64,000 nucleotides of DNA from Henckelia pumila (taxonomy: Eukaryota > Streptophyta > Magnoliopsida > Lamiales > Gesneriaceae): contig NC_133121.1 of assembly GCF_033568475.1 (NCBI RefSeq), forward strand, positions 131,162,375-131,226,374, given 5' to 3'. How positions within the stretch are numbered: position 1 is the stretch's first letter; each line of letters opens with the position of its first letter. Shown here piece after piece: positions 12,571 to 25,189 of this stretch. Position numbers and translations under genes: made by a program. The notes beneath the pieces are model-generated. The model did no database searches, was not told the DNA's origin, and saw only the letters and a program-made list of their open reading frames with translations.

Positions 12571-12870
12571 GGAAAATAATTTTTTTGGTTCATTAACTTG
12601 TTCATGTTTTAATTTTGGTCCATTAACTTTTTTCGATGTGGGTTTTGGTACATTAACTTTTCATTTTCTGTGATTTTTGGTCCAACTCCATACGTGTCAT
12701 CTTCTGATTGGTCAAAAATGATGGCGTGGACCAATCAGAAGCTGACACATATGCAGTTGGACAAAAAATCACTGAAAATAAAAGTTAGCGTACCAAAATC
12801 CTCATCAAAAAAGTTAATGGACCAAAACCAAAACATGAACAATTTAATGGACAAAAAAAGTATTTCCCCT
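12571..12870. mobile_element. 300-bp hairpin MITE, probably Mutator-like
   Basis: Left and right halves are inverted copies over nearly the whole length, meeting near a central ctgattggtc / gaccaatcag pair. Both arms carry repeated ttttggtNcattaac units. Flanks are attaaaattt (12561-12570) and attaaatttt (12871-12880), an imperfect 9-10-bp target duplication, which suggests a Mutator-like origin. The 77-codon ORF across it is not a gene. Confidence 0.75.
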
Positions 12871-13233
12871 ATTAAATTTTTGGGAGTTGTATACTATATA
12901 TAAACAATTTCTTTTTTTTATTTAGTTTTTGAAGTTGAGTCAGACTTAAATTCATTATTAACACTAGTATCCGTTGCGTGTTTTCTACTATCCAATTTTT
13001 AATTGAAAATATTAAATTATAATAATAAATAGTGAAATAAAAAACTCACATTTTTTAAATAAATATCCATAAAGAACAAAAAAAATATATGAGAATGACA
13101 TTCTCGTAAATAATTAGTTATTAATGGACAAAATAAAATGATATTATTGTAATTAAATATGTACTAAAGAACTAATTAAATGAAAGGTTGGTCATACCAA
13201 TTCTTCAATTTTAATAAAATAGAATAGATGATT

Positions 13234-14508
13234 TGTAGTAGCCCGTACCCAATTAAGGTAATTAAGAGATTAATTAAGCAAATTGGGAATCAGCAAGAAC
13301 GGAAGCTCCGATGGAGATCGGAAGTTCCGGTGTGCAACGGAAGCTCTGGCAGTATTACGTCATGCATGACGTGTGAGACATCGGAAGCTCCGGTTCAGAA
13401 CGGAGGTTTCGATCGCCCCTATCCGTTGGCAGCCAATCAAATTTTGCCACGTGGTGGATAAGCGAGAACGGAAGCTCCGATGGCGCATCGGAGGTTCCGT
13501 TTGTGTCCTATAAATATATGGCCGAGGATTCAGATTTCTTCACCAATTCCGTGAGTTCTCTCTCAATTCTAGGCTTATTTTAGTAGTTCTATTCTTCCTA
13601 GGCTTGACCCGGGGGTCGGCAAGGCATTCGGGAGTCGCAACGGAGTTGTGCCTAAGTTCTGGAGGCATCGACATCAAAGGGTTAACGACGGACGAAGGTT
13701 TAGCTTTTGCTTCCTAAAAATATTTAGGAGTATGCAATAGCTTAGTTAAGACTTTTAGAGCACTATAATGATATTAGTATCATTTGGCTTTGTAGTGTGG
13801 ATTATAGGCGTAGACCTAGAGCTGATAGAGCACGTTTAGTATTTGAGGTACGAAAGTACTGTTCGAGATATCCTGACTGAGTATGCATGTATTATGTGAC
13901 TGCATGACTTATATGACATGATTTTATGCTGCATACATATGCATCTTGAGCTATCTCTTTTGATATGTCTGTTAGTAGGGTTCTACCATATCCTGTTAGT
14001 GGATGGATTTTCATCGATTTGGGTCCGGCGTATCCACTAGTATTTCGGTATGTGAGCCATCTCCTGAAGCGACGACACAACGTGCTACATACCAGGGTCC
14101 GGTCTGTCTTTGTTATCTGATTTTTGACCTCTATTCAGTAGGCGGTACACTTGCATTCATGTATACTCATACTCTCGTGCTGAGCGTTTCATGCTCATAT
14201 CTTGTACTCTGTGTTTCTGGACACCCTATTCCATGGGGCAGGTTTGCGATTGGATGAGGCGGGTGGATCCAAGAGAGGCTAGGCAGTGGATGGCCAGCTG
14301 GAGCTTCGCCTAGGGTTTGATTCTGTTGTATTTGGGTTGATACAACTATTCGATTTGGTTGTATAACTATTTGGGTATTGCAGATTTCTTTTCTTGGGAT
14401 TGTATTAATGTTTATTGTTTTCGCAGCTTAATTTTGGTTTACTATTTGATTAAGTTAATTGCATGTCTAAGTTTTGTTTAGTAGGTGATCTCGGTAAGTG
14501 TCACTACA
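13234..14508 (+). mobile_element. Solo LTR of a Tekay-related Gypsy element with perfect 5-bp TSD
   Basis: The 1275-bp LTR begins TGTAGTAGCCC and ends GTGTCACTACA, matching the termini of the LTR at 6836-8303. It is bounded on both sides by TGATT (13229-13233 and 14509-14513), a perfect 5-bp target duplication. No internal domain is present. A TATA box (cctataaatata, near 13508) follows a palindrome array. The structure is the expected product of recombination between the two LTRs of a full element. Confidence 0.92.
13297..13502. repeat. Palindrome array upstream of the TATA box of the solo LTR
   Basis: About seven degenerate copies of CGGAAGCTCCGAT-like motifs occur near 13299, 13315, 13338, 13379, 13398, 13466 and 13483. 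They end a few bases before cctataaata. Motif and placement correspond to the array at 6955-7237, although copy number and spacing differ. Confidence 0.75.
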
Positions 14509-14513
14509 TGATT

Positions 14514-15519
14514 AATAACTTCTCGCACAATATGAATTAAACTGTTTATTTACGACTTTTATAAGTCTGTAAACTTCAATAAGAAATTTTTTTATTTAAT
14601 TTTTTTCTGTGATTCAAGTATTCAACATCAATATGATTTCAGCTCCCTAAAAAAAACGTTTAATGTTATTTTGCTATAGTTTAAGTATTTAACAATCGTT
14701 GACTTGGATAGATCTTATCACACATAGCATATCAAAGTTGCTTGTAATATTTGTAAAATATTACTTGAAAATATTTTTTAAAGAATTTTCACCCACAATT
14801 AGGGTAATACATTACCATCACGCGCATCATACTTGCAGTATTCAATGTAAAAAATTTCGGTGTGACATGTAAATTACGGTTTTTTAAACATTAAAATTGG
14901 TCGCTTATAACGGGTCGTTTTGTGAAACAGAATAATATTTTATTATTAATTAAATTTTAACGTCTTATATTAATTAATTTTGATATGTTAATATTTTTAG
15001 TGAATTTTTTTATAATTATGAAAACGTCATTTAACTACTTATTTTCATATTTTATAAATTTTTTATCTTATCTTTTATCTCCTATCATTTTAAATTGAAA
15101 ATTGATAACTTTAATTATTTTTTTAAAAAAATATTATTCTTTTGCAATAATTTTGACAGCGGGTCACACGCATCACCACGTGTATCATAACGTTCTCATA
15201 TATAAATTAAAAATCCTTTATTTGCTCACAAAATCGAATTAATTAATTATCCCATCTATATAAAATTTGTTGAATAAAATCTGACACATAACTTGGACGT
15301 CATGTGCATCCCTAGCTTTATATTTCCCATGCTAATTAAATGATGATAATTTAATGACATGCATCATTATCAACCCACGAAATTTATTTTAATATGTGAA
15401 TAATGCGCCAATTAATACTCATTGTATCATTAAAAATGAGTATAGTACTCTCGTTCAAAGTATAAGTTTTTTCTTTTTAAAAAACTCGTAGCATGACCAC
15501 ATTTTAATTACATCGGTTA
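14514..15519. other. AT-rich intergenic sequence, no gene seen
   Basis: No credible ORF or RNA gene is visible. The stretch consists of AT-rich spacer with scattered T-runs. Confidence 0.6.
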
Positions 15520-15840
15520 TTATTTTTTTTTTATAACAAAGCAATATTATTAAACCATACCCGAAATAATTAAACAGGAAAATAATCGTAGGAGAAGGTG
15601 TAGCTCATCCTACCAGACTAGGTATAGAAACATTATCTCTAACATAAAAGCATGAACAACCTGATTCGTTGATCTATACACAAAGCAAATTTACAAGATG
15701 GTATATTCCTAGCAAGGATTTTACAATCTTCAACAATTAGACTTAAACACGATAAATTTGGTTTCGAATTGTTCAACGATTGAATTACTAAGAGGGCATC
15801 AGATTCAACAATGACATGAGAGAAGCTCAAGTTTTTTAGC
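15520..15840 (-). pseudogene. LINE-type RNase H (RVT_3) fragment
   Basis: On the minus strand, 15639-15830 encodes VESDALLVIQSLNN followed by LIVEDCKILA, the typical wording of the RNase H-like domain found at the C-terminus of plant LINE polyproteins and related cellular proteins. The frame then shifts by one: the expected FVYRS.NQVVHAF continuation reads in a neighbouring frame. On the plus strand a T-run (about 15524-15532) lies downstream, compatible with the poly(A) tail of a 5'-truncated LINE inserted in minus orientation. No upstream RT domain is present. Confidence 0.65.
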
Positions 15841-16086
15841 CAACTTAACGCTAGCTTCTTTGATTTTAAAACTTAGCCAACTTAAACACGTACAATTTTA
15901 TATCGGTTTTTTTATTCTATTGAGATGAACATAATTCCAGACTCTACATTTCATTTTAAAAATATTTACATAATTGTTAACGTCTATCTCTTTGAAATTT
16001 GAGTTGATGTTGAGATTAATTACATAAATAAAAGACACGAGATATGTATTGGGAGAGATGATGAATAGACCGATAGGTATCATATA

Positions 16087-16533
16087 TAGGGATGGAAAAA
16101 AATACCGAAATACCGGAAAATCGTACCGAAAAAATTATCGAAATTATCGAAAAAAACGGTATACCGAAAATTTCGGTACGGTATTTTCGGTATCGATATC
16201 GGTATCGGTATGGTAAATATTTTTTTCGATATACCGGTATATACCAAAATACCGAAAAATAATTTTTTTTAAAAAATATACATATGAAAATTTTCGGTAT
16301 ACCAATTTTTTTGCCGGTATACCAAATTTTTTTCGGTATACCGACAATTTTTCGGTATACCGAATTTTTTTTAAATTCGGTATCGGTATACGGTATATAT
16401 TTTCGCCATACCGAAAGTTCGGCATATCGAAAATTCGGTATATTCGATATACGGTACGGTATGGAACTTATTTTTTCGGTACGATATACGGTAACCGATT
16501 TTCGATACGGTATACCGTACCGACTCACCCCTA
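16087..16533. mobile_element. hAT-type MITE rich in CGGTATACCG motifs, 8-bp TSD
   Basis: The element is 447 bp, with ends tagggatgg and ...cacccta (inverse taggggtg). It is flanked on both sides by ATCATATA (16079-16086 and 16534-16541), a perfect 8-bp duplication typical of hAT insertions. The interior is almost entirely variants of cggtat / ataccg, often as the 10-bp palindrome CGGTATACCG. The 170-, 95- and 93-codon ORFs crossing it on both strands (Tyr/Arg/Ile-rich, repetitive) arise from this repeat and are not genes. Confidence 0.9.
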
Positions 16534-16541
16534 ATCATATA

Positions 16542-19500
16542 TCTACTCCTTCAAGTTTAATTGCCATTTGAGATTAAAGCATTTTTTAAGTGCTATGTTA
16601 ATACTTTATGTACCAATAATAAACACAAATAACACTTAATTCCTTGGTTTTTAAAACGATAAATTAGAGTGTACTCTATATGCAAGAATGAACAAAAATA
16701 ATTGGATGCACATTTAGATAAGTATCTGAAAAATAAGTCGAACTCAACCGCAATTAAATCAAGTTCATAAATTTGTTGTGTTGTCCAACTAATACTACTG
16801 AAACAATTAAGTCAATTTGGTGAATAGTAATATTGCGTGATTATAATTTGTTAAACCATGAGATTACTTTAAAAAATTTAAATTATCCATCAAATATATA
16901 TTTTTTTAAAAAATTCAAACACGTCCCTCTAATTCTGATGCCAAATTGACAATGATATACTGGCAAACAGCAAGTAAAAACAAACAAAAATAAATGGTAG
17001 CTACTAGCTAGGTTAGACTTTAGAGATCAATTTTATTTTGTCTATTTGTTTCAGTAAAAAAAAAAAGGTTTGAAATTCAGATGGCCGTATCGAATTGAGG
17101 CACGCCTCTAGTTGATGACTTATCAGCCTCAGAGAAAAGACAAACGAAGATTTAATAAGCACCTTCGATTATTTATTAATACATAATATTAAATTCTGAA
17201 TATTTAATAATCTTGTTATTAATAATTGTAGTGCTTATCAATGTGTCAGCCACCTTGCATATATATCCGCTTCAAGCAACTTGCATGGAGTATTTTTCTT
17301 CCAACACATAACCTCGAAATTTGCAGTGAATTATATATTTTTTAATATGTCATATATTATATTATATATTCGTTATTTGCGTATGTAACCACCCCGTTCT
17401 ACGGTGGCGGCAGTGGCTGCGTTGAGTCGGCGTATGTGGTCTTAGCTTAGCTTCTGACAGCTATTTGACTTTATCTTTTTCAGTCATGCAAGAAAGACGT
17501 GATTAATTAAATTTGGAAAATGAGCTGGGAGTTTATAAATACCTTGTACGTGATAAAGTCTCCTTATAATATATATATATCTTTTTTTTTTTTTACAACT
17601 TGATCTTAGTGATTTAAAAAATAATACATATCTGATTTCAATGATTGATATAATATGAAAGTTATGGATCTTTCAAGAAAATCGATCAATTATCTTTTAT
17701 TTTTTTTGTAATCGTTGTACTTCAAGGGCCATAACTCTAGTTTTTAAAGTCATTTTCAACTCATATCTTCGATTTTCATCTTCTATCTTTTAAAATAGAG
17801 ATCCGCAATCTCTATTTTTAAAAAATTTCTCCAACTCATATCCTTTAAATATTACCAATTACACAATTTTTTTTTCTTTTACAACACACACATATATATA
17901 ATTTAATAATTACATAATATATTTTTTAACTAAATTAATTCGATAAGATTCAACTAAAAATCGTATAATATATTAATAATTATGTATTATATAATTAAAC
18001 ATATAAAAATTACAATTTACTCAACTCGATTTTTTTTAAAAAAAAATAAATTTATTTGGTCATTAAATTGCAAACACTTCAAAATAATTACATTGCAAAC
18101 AATACAAAACATTAATCATACAGACATAAAATATAAATTAACATAAACATATGACGCATAAAATTTTAAAGATCAACACACCAAATAACCCACTAAAATT
18201 TAATATAAGGACATAAAATAATAAAAAATAATTTGAAACAAGGACCAAAAATTAAATTTTTATTTTAAAATGTTTAATTAATAATTTTGGAGGATCGCAT
18301 TTTCATAAATAAGTTATCCTCCAAAATTATACTCTATTACTACAATGATTCTTTATATTTAGAGAACCACTGTAGCATCCTCAAAAATAGAGAATGACTA
18401 TAGACTATAGAGCACGGTTGGAGCTCAAGTCATTCTCCATTTTAGAGAACTTCTTCAAGTCATCCTACACATACGGTATTCTAGAAAAAATATTAAAAAA
18501 TTCTAGACATAAAGCGTAGCATATCTTGATATTTTGAAAACTCGTAATTAATTAAATAATCTCAATAGGTCTTTTATTAGATAACATATCAATGTGAAAT
18601 TATAGTTCCAAGACTTGAACCAAACACTAGATTAAACAATAAAAGATAATAAAAAGAATGCTATAATTGACATCAAATTATAATTTGTTTTAACATTCAA
18701 TTTAGTCGAGACCAAAATTATAATTCTTCAATCGTCCTCGGCTGTCACACACCGGCCACCTAAGTAATAGGTCATACTCATACCCCGAGTTTGTGCATGA
18801 AAACAGGACACCCTTGAACAATACTTGAGCCTTTGCTAAGAAAAATAAATATCTCCAAGAAATCAGAAACGTGTGGTGGCACGAATTGACCCGTGATTAA
18901 GGTTTGAAAAACTGGATTTTGTGGGAAACATTTCACGTGAATCCTATGAGTCGGGTCTGAAATTTTACACGTAAACAATTGTGAAGTCTCGAAAAATCAT
19001 CCACAAATTTGTTCTGCGGGTGTTTAATCATGTGTAATTGTGATACACACACACCCCTTTCTAAATTATATAAGTCAAACGTATTTGTTTCACTGCACGA
19101 AATATCTTATCAAAAAGAAGCTTACATCGTGCTTCCTCTCGTGCATTTGTAAAAAAGCAAGATATTTGTTCTAAATTCACAAATTAAAAACAGTCGGTAG
19201 CTTTTTTTTTAATTATTATTATTGTCTTTATTATTTTCAACTCTAGAGTAATTTGGTTTTCTTAGTTGTACATTTTCGTGAAACATGTATGTGTATAGAT
19301 GATGAAATTGAAAGAAACTAAATTTAGCATCCAAATCAAGTTAATTAAAGCCCATAAATTGGCCCAACAATTACAGGTGCATTTTTGTGTGCGAAACTAA
19401 TTTGAACTTTTGGACCACAACATATATACATATATAGTATGGGATATATGAGGATCAAACCATAATTAATTAACTTGCCCTAAGCCCATTGAGATTTTAA

Positions 19501-20100
19501 ACAGGCCCGGTAGCACATTTGTATTGTTGGATCCTTCCCAAAATTAATCTAACTCCAAATATCAGGTAAGAAATTAAACTGGATCATCGATACTAGCTAG
19601 CTGCAGCCTGCATCCATATCTAGGATCAGTGAACACATTGTAAGAAAGAATCAAGAACATATGATGGGAAAATTTTCAACTAGGAAATATCTTAATATAT
19701 AATCGTCGGTGAAAGAAGAATCTTGAAGCAAATAGAATCCTTGGTCGATTTTCGAGGAAAAAGATTTGAACTTTGCTGGGAGAGTATATGAAAGAAGACA
19801 TTTGGGCAGACTCAAGTGTGAATTTGATTCAATCCATTGATTATCTAATCACTATAATTGATATTTTTAGTGAAAGGTAATTGGGGAAAAATATTAGTTC
19901 GGTTTTTTGAAAGAACTGATAAAACATCCAAATATTGCATTTTCTTTATCCGTCTGTCTAATGCTTACGTATGCAAAGCCCAATCAAGTGCAACAAAGAG
20001 GCGGATGCGATAAAAGGAGGAGTTTTGACTGTAAGAATGGTTCAATTTATGTATTTGCTTTGATTTTGACAGTTTAGAGATATAATCAGTGATTTGAAGT
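16542..20100. other. Long AT-rich spacer without a recognisable gene
   Basis: No supported coding region was found. Around 17390-17570 the base composition is less AT-rich and a TATA-like tttataaatacc occurs at 17532-17543 with no ORF after it. Between about 17740 and 18480, fragments of the type 'tctctatttttaaaa' and 'aaaatagagaatgac' recur in both orientations and may be old MITE remains. Confidence 0.5.
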
Positions 20101-20109
20101 TTTCCATGT

Positions 20110-21985
20110 TCGGCAGAGCCCAGTTTCCCATTTTCATTCAATCAAACGAAGAACAATACAATTCCCAATTCCCAAATCACTCGTTCCAATCCAACAGGTG
20201 CCTTATATGTTACCTTTTCTCTTTGGGTTCCGTTGCTTAATGTATTTGTACTGTGTTAGTAGGTTGGACATCTACAGATTTTTTTCGATTGTTTTCTTGT
20301 GTATCTTTGACTTGCCCTCGGTAATTGACTTGGATTTGTGGTGATGAAGATTCTTCCTAATATTTATGGATTATTATTGTTCACGTCTTTTATTGATGGG
20401 TTTTCTGTTAGTTCTTTGACTCAAGACCTATCTTCCTCGAATGTGAATGATTCAGGGTTTATGTCCTTTGCGTTATTTGTTTTTCTGTCCTTAATATTTT
20501 GGAATTAAAGATTAGATTTTGGGTGCTCCATTGAATTCTGTTTTGAATAGGATCTTTTAAGCTACTTTCCGTCAGATAGAGAGTAAAACAGTGAAGGCTT
20601 GAGTTTGGATTTATTAGAAAGAAAGGCTTGATTGAAACTGGTCATGTTTTGTTTTCCTGTTTCCCATTTTTACTGTAATAGAAGTTTGTGAGCAGCGGCA
20701 GATCGGTGATGGTGTGATGACTGATGAGGCTATTGTAGCTACTTTTCTAAGATACAAATTTCAAGATGCCCCTTAATCGTGCCTCGCCATTTTTACCTCA
20801 TTTTTGTGGTCTGTTCCCATCTGTGCCCTGGTCTAGGCAACGGCACTGGTTTTCTTGGATTTTGTTAATTTGTTTTTCTTTTTCTGCTAGAAATTTAGAG
20901 GATATGTGTTTGATTAAATATGATAGATGGAACGAAAATGTAGCATCAATTCTGAGTAGATATTATTGTTCTTGTGTCCGAGCATTCCTGAGATGTTTGA
21001 GGGACAGTAGTTATGTTCCTGTGAAGTGATATGATTAGCACGGTTGCTATAATAATTTTTTGGCTATTAAAGATGCTATTGATGATGGCAACAATGGAAC
21101 TCAAATTTTTTCGTTGTTTTGCTAGCTTGGTCTGCCATTATTTCCCAACAAAATGCATTTTGAATCTTCCGCACTTCTTTCACGGATAATTCTCACGATG
21201 AAGATAACTTTTGATCCTGGGAAACAGGGTCGATGATAAGAAATCCTGCACAAGCTGCGCAATGCTATAAACTTACGTCTGATGCTAGATGCATTGAGTT
21301 TATCAGAAAGAGGATTGGAAGATTTATATTTCTTGATTTTTTAATCCTGCATCATACTTACAAAACTTGAAAGCACCATTTTCCGTTCCATTATTTGATG
21401 TTGGTGTTTCTGGAACATTTATGAGTTACTTCTTAAATACAAAAGGTAGTAAAATCAGTACTTGAGATCATTATAAAGTCATTGCAGCACTTTGTCAAGA
21501 ATCTGTCTCCTGTAAGAATTTGAATGGAATCAAGCCATATGCATGCTGCCTGCTTCATATCACCGTGATGATTACTGATTAGATTTAACGATTTATGTGG
21601 TGTTCATTATTGTCTTTACGATTTAACTGATTATTTTGATATTCGCAGTCCATTCTTTCATGGATAAGAAAGAACATGGAAACCTTTTTGTCGAGGACAT
21701 GACTCGGGAGTCATTAATCGCAATCTCATACCGAGTTCCTGACAAAGATTCAACTGCCGAAGAGTTGCCCAAAAGAGTGGGAGGTGGGAACGTTGTTGAA
21801 ACTCCGGGTCGTGATATAGATGAGAAATATAGGTCTAAGCTGATCTCTATATCATATTCACCACCAACCAATGTGAAAGTGATTCCTATTTTGCCTGGGA
21901 AATTTGACGGGTAGCTTCTTGACAGAATGTTGTGTATGTCTGCGATGTAATATTTATGGCATTATGTTATAAGAAATAAAATCAC
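20110..21985 (+). other. Transcription unit for the small conserved protein: 5'UTR exon, intron, coding exon
   Basis: A likely non-coding first exon ends at 20197 (..ccaacag before gtgcct). A 1451-bp intron (20198-21648) ends in tattcgcag, and the coding exon begins at 21649, 11 bases before the ATG. An AATAAA-like signal (gaaataaaat, 21971-21980) follows the stop codon. The transcription start is not determined. A long intron in the 5'UTR is common in plant housekeeping genes and may affect expression level. Confidence 0.55.
21660..21914 (+). CDS. Small plant protein of unknown function (84 aa) with a duplicated LIxISY motif
   Basis: The 84-residue ORF starts at ATG 21660, right after a good 3' splice site, and ends with TAG. 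The N-terminus MDKKEHGNLFVEDMTRESLI looks like that of small uncharacterised plant proteins that I recognise only loosely; no function is known to me. A notable feature is an internal repeat: ESLIAISYRVP at residues 17-27 and SKLISISYSPP at 59-69, with a Gly-rich linker (GGGN) between them. The rest is hydrophilic and probably disordered. There is no signal peptide, membrane segment or zinc-binding pattern. Codon use is ordinary for the region. I am fairly sure that it is a real gene, because the splice context, UTR layout and internal repeat agree. Confidence 0.7.
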   Translation: MDKKEHGNLFVEDMTRESLIAISYRVPDKDSTAEELPKRVGGGNVVETPGRDIDEKYRSKLISISYSPPTNVKVIPILPGKFDG

Positions 21986-23583
21986 TTTATTTGCAATGGC
22001 GTGCTTGTAATTGCATCTGATCAAATTTGTGATATATGATATATCATGTTTTCTCAGGTTCTGCTTCACCTCTGGTTTTCTCGAACTTGTTTCAGTTCAT
22101 TCTTCTAGAGTTTTTTTTAGAATTTAAAGTTAGCGTATTGGTATTTAAGAGCTCACTAGACCCGTCAAAATGGGCTAACGATACAGGTAATTAGTAACCC
22201 AATATGTATATTTGGTGGAGCAAGACGATATTTATTTAATTTTTAGTTATATTAAACCGCTCGTCTCATCACAACAAGTCATTTGGGTCGAGTCGAAAAA
22301 TCGTCAACTCATCCCACTTATTTAATTGGTGAGAAAGAATAACCTGACAAGTCCAAACTCATTTTGATTATTCTAAGGCCCGTGTACAATTTATCATAGA
22401 AAATCATATAGAAAAGAAGATTTGAGGCATGACAATTGACAAGGAAAGGATCCAATGAAAAACTAACATACAGACATACATACATACATATATAGATATA
22501 TATATATATATATATATTATGTAATATTAGCATTTTGCATCTACTGTGTGTAATATAATCATCTAAATATTATTTATTGCACATATTTTCTTCTTAAAGT
22601 TGATTTAATTATAATATTGTACCACTTAAATTAAATATGATATGAGATCTATTAAGATTACTTTTTTAAAATTTAAAAATATAAAAATTCAAGCACATTT
22701 TGTCGCATTAACTAAATGAAGATATAAATATCAAACAAGGGAAAATAATAAAATATAAATTATATCATACAAATTTTAACATGATAAGATCTTAAAAGAA
22801 ATTATTTTTATTTTTTTATCTAATGTCAAATTTAATAATAAATTTTATATATCTTACTATATTATTATAGTAGAGAGCCTTTAATTAACCAACTTTCAAC
22901 TAATTGGTGAAGCTTGAGATTAAATTACGATTATATCCTAACTTAATTTCCAACAAAACCAAAATTATCAGACAATAATAAAAATATTAAGATGTGTAAA
23001 TTTTGATTTTACAAAACTTTAATAATCTTACGCAACAATAAATATATTTTTAACATGTTTTCCATCTAAACAAAATATTTCCATGTTCCAAACAACTTTT
23101 TTATAGGCGAAACAATTTTTTAGAATTTATTATTTACTGCAAAAAATATAATTTCAAAAATAAAAATAAGAAAATTAAAGATTTAAAATAATATTATATA
23201 TTCGACATATTTCGATTTTTTTTAAATAAAATTAAAACCAAAAATATATGTTTGGTATACTAAGTGATATAAATCAAATCAAAAATAAAACAACCAAAAT
23301 ACAAATTTAAATTTGTTTTAAAAAATAAATTAAAATTTATGTGACATATCAAAATTTATTATATGCTACAATGTGGTCAAATATCAACCATTGGATTATC
23401 AACACATATGTTAATTTTCATAAAAATATAGGGGTCCCACGTGATCTAATGTTATTGAAATAGGGGGAGAAACACTTCCGGTGTAGCATAGACTAACCCG
23501 AAAGAATGATGTTGACAAATAACTAGATAAAATGGTAAGTTGGAGTTTGATTAACAAATTATGGAGTGCAAATAACATTTTTT

Positions 23584-23614
<31 letters not shown>

Positions 23615-23639
23615 GATATTGCATATGATTTTGTTTATA
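21986..23639. other. AT-rich spacer with a worn hAT-like remnant and simple repeats
   Basis: No gene is visible. At 22150-22330 'gacccgtcaaaatgggctaac' and later 'atttgggtcgagtcg' resemble the ends of hAT MITEs with cccgtcaaaatggg termini, but no target duplication was found. An (AT)n tract lies at 22494-22517 and an (ATA)n tract at 23585-23614. Confidence 0.5.
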
Positions 23640-23647
23640 CATCTACG

Positions 23648-24171
23648 CAATGGCGGAGAAAGGATTTCAGCTCGGGCTAAAAAATTTTAGAGAAAAATCC
23701 AAAAATCATAGAAGCTGAAAACACTGATTTTTGTAGAAAAAACAGTAAAATTTTTTATTAAAAAAAACCAGAAAAAATCGCCTCAAAATTAATTAAAAAA
23801 ATATTAAATATTTCTCAGCGTATATACAAATTTCATCATTGTTTAGTCGATATATACTTTATAAAATTGGGAGCATTATAATGTCAGAGAACTTTAGAAG
23901 ATAGGGAGTGAAGAATATGACACTAAGACAATGATAAACATGAAGAAAAACCCATTTTTTGTTTTGTTTTTGTTTTTGACTAGTTTTGAGAACTAAAAGG
24001 TGGATTACTTCAGTTTTTTAATTGGGTTATCCAGGCTAGTATAACATTAGACCCAAAAATAACACTTAAAATTCATTTTTTTTAATTTTTGGATCATATA
24101 AAAATTTTAAAAAAAAAAATTGGACCACCCAGACTGAAGCCCGTGTTGCCTTATACCTGCCTCCGCCCTTA
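23648..24171. mobile_element. hAT-type MITE with 8-bp TSD
   Basis: The element is 524 bp, begins caatggcggag and ends ctccgccctta, giving terminal inverted repeats with GGCGGAG in common. Both sides carry CATCTACG (23640-23647 and 24172-24179), a perfect 8-bp duplication. There is no transposase ORF, so it would depend on an hAT transposase supplied elsewhere. Confidence 0.88.
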
Positions 24172-24629
24172 CATCTACGGTAGTGTCTATGATTGCTTTT
24201 AAAAAATAATTGTGAGTTTTTCCTTAATAAAATTATCATTAAGTTGTATCATATTAATTTTTCAATGAGAAAACGATTCTTAAGATTGAATTGAATAAAT
24301 AAATTTAGCATCCTATTTAAATATTTTCTAATTTTACTCTAAGTTGAGTAAAGTTTAATAATTCCAAGAAATAAAACAGTACTATTTGTTGTGTCGATTT
24401 ATTTTGCAATCACATGAAATACATCATAAATTTTAAATCTTATTAGAAAGAAAGTATGCATGTATACATAATGTATAAGTTGGTTGCTTCGTTCCTAACA
24501 TAAAAATACTGTCTTCATATAATCATATTACTATATTAGCGCATGTCTGAAAAAAAGGAATCATACATTGATTTAGGAAACAACATTTTTATAATGTAAT
24601 ATTTAAACAAAAATTTATAAATCCCATTC

Positions 24630-24909
24630 TGTTGAAAAATATATTATTATTATTATTAATATTATGTTGAATATTGAATGTTGAATGTTAAATATTGAGT
24701 TGTAAAATGTGGAAAATTAGTGTGTGATGATGTAGATGATGATGTATTTATTTTTGGACTAATCTCAAATGTGGATCTATAAATAGGTCTTCATTTGTGA
24801 TGAAAAATACAATTGAGTTGAGAGAAAAATATTATAAAGTGTAGAGTTTGATATATTTTGAGTTTTGGAGTATTTACTTTTTACCGTAAATTTTTACTTT
24901 TTCACAACA
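24630..24909 (+). repeat. 5' LTR of Copia element C
   Basis: The LTR runs from TGTTGAAAAATA to TTTTTCACAACA, so the ends form a TGTTG/CAACA inverted repeat. A TATA box (ctataaatag, 24778-24787) lies inside. It carries seven bases (in the gaatgttaaat region near 24679-24692) that the 3' copy lacks. Confidence 0.93.
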
Positions 24910-25189
24910 CATTATCAGCACGATCGCTCGAAGGTTCTCTATAATTTCCGACGCTCCAAAATACAAGAAGAAGTCAAAAATATTCAACAAGTAAGAATTT
25001 TTATTTTACTGTTTATATATTTTTATTGTGTATATATTAATATATAATATCATGTTATGAAAAAAAAATAAGTTTTTTTTCAAAACTTGTTATAAATCCT
25101 GGGAGGATGTTAAGACGACATCTCACACTCCCGGTAAGGGATACGACAAGTATAAAAGCCTCTAAGGTTCTTAAACAATATAATCATAT

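Noticed and set aside
12670-12903. 77-codon ORF
   Set aside because: Lies inside a hairpin MITE and has no protein-like features.
16016-16571. ORFs of 170, 95 and 93 codons on both strands
   Set aside because: They are translations of the cggtat/ataccg repeat of an hAT MITE; open frames on both strands result from the repeat.
20766-21029. 87-codon ORF in the intron of the small-protein gene
   Set aside because: No recognisable domain, no splice link to the coding exon, and it sits within the 5'UTR intron.
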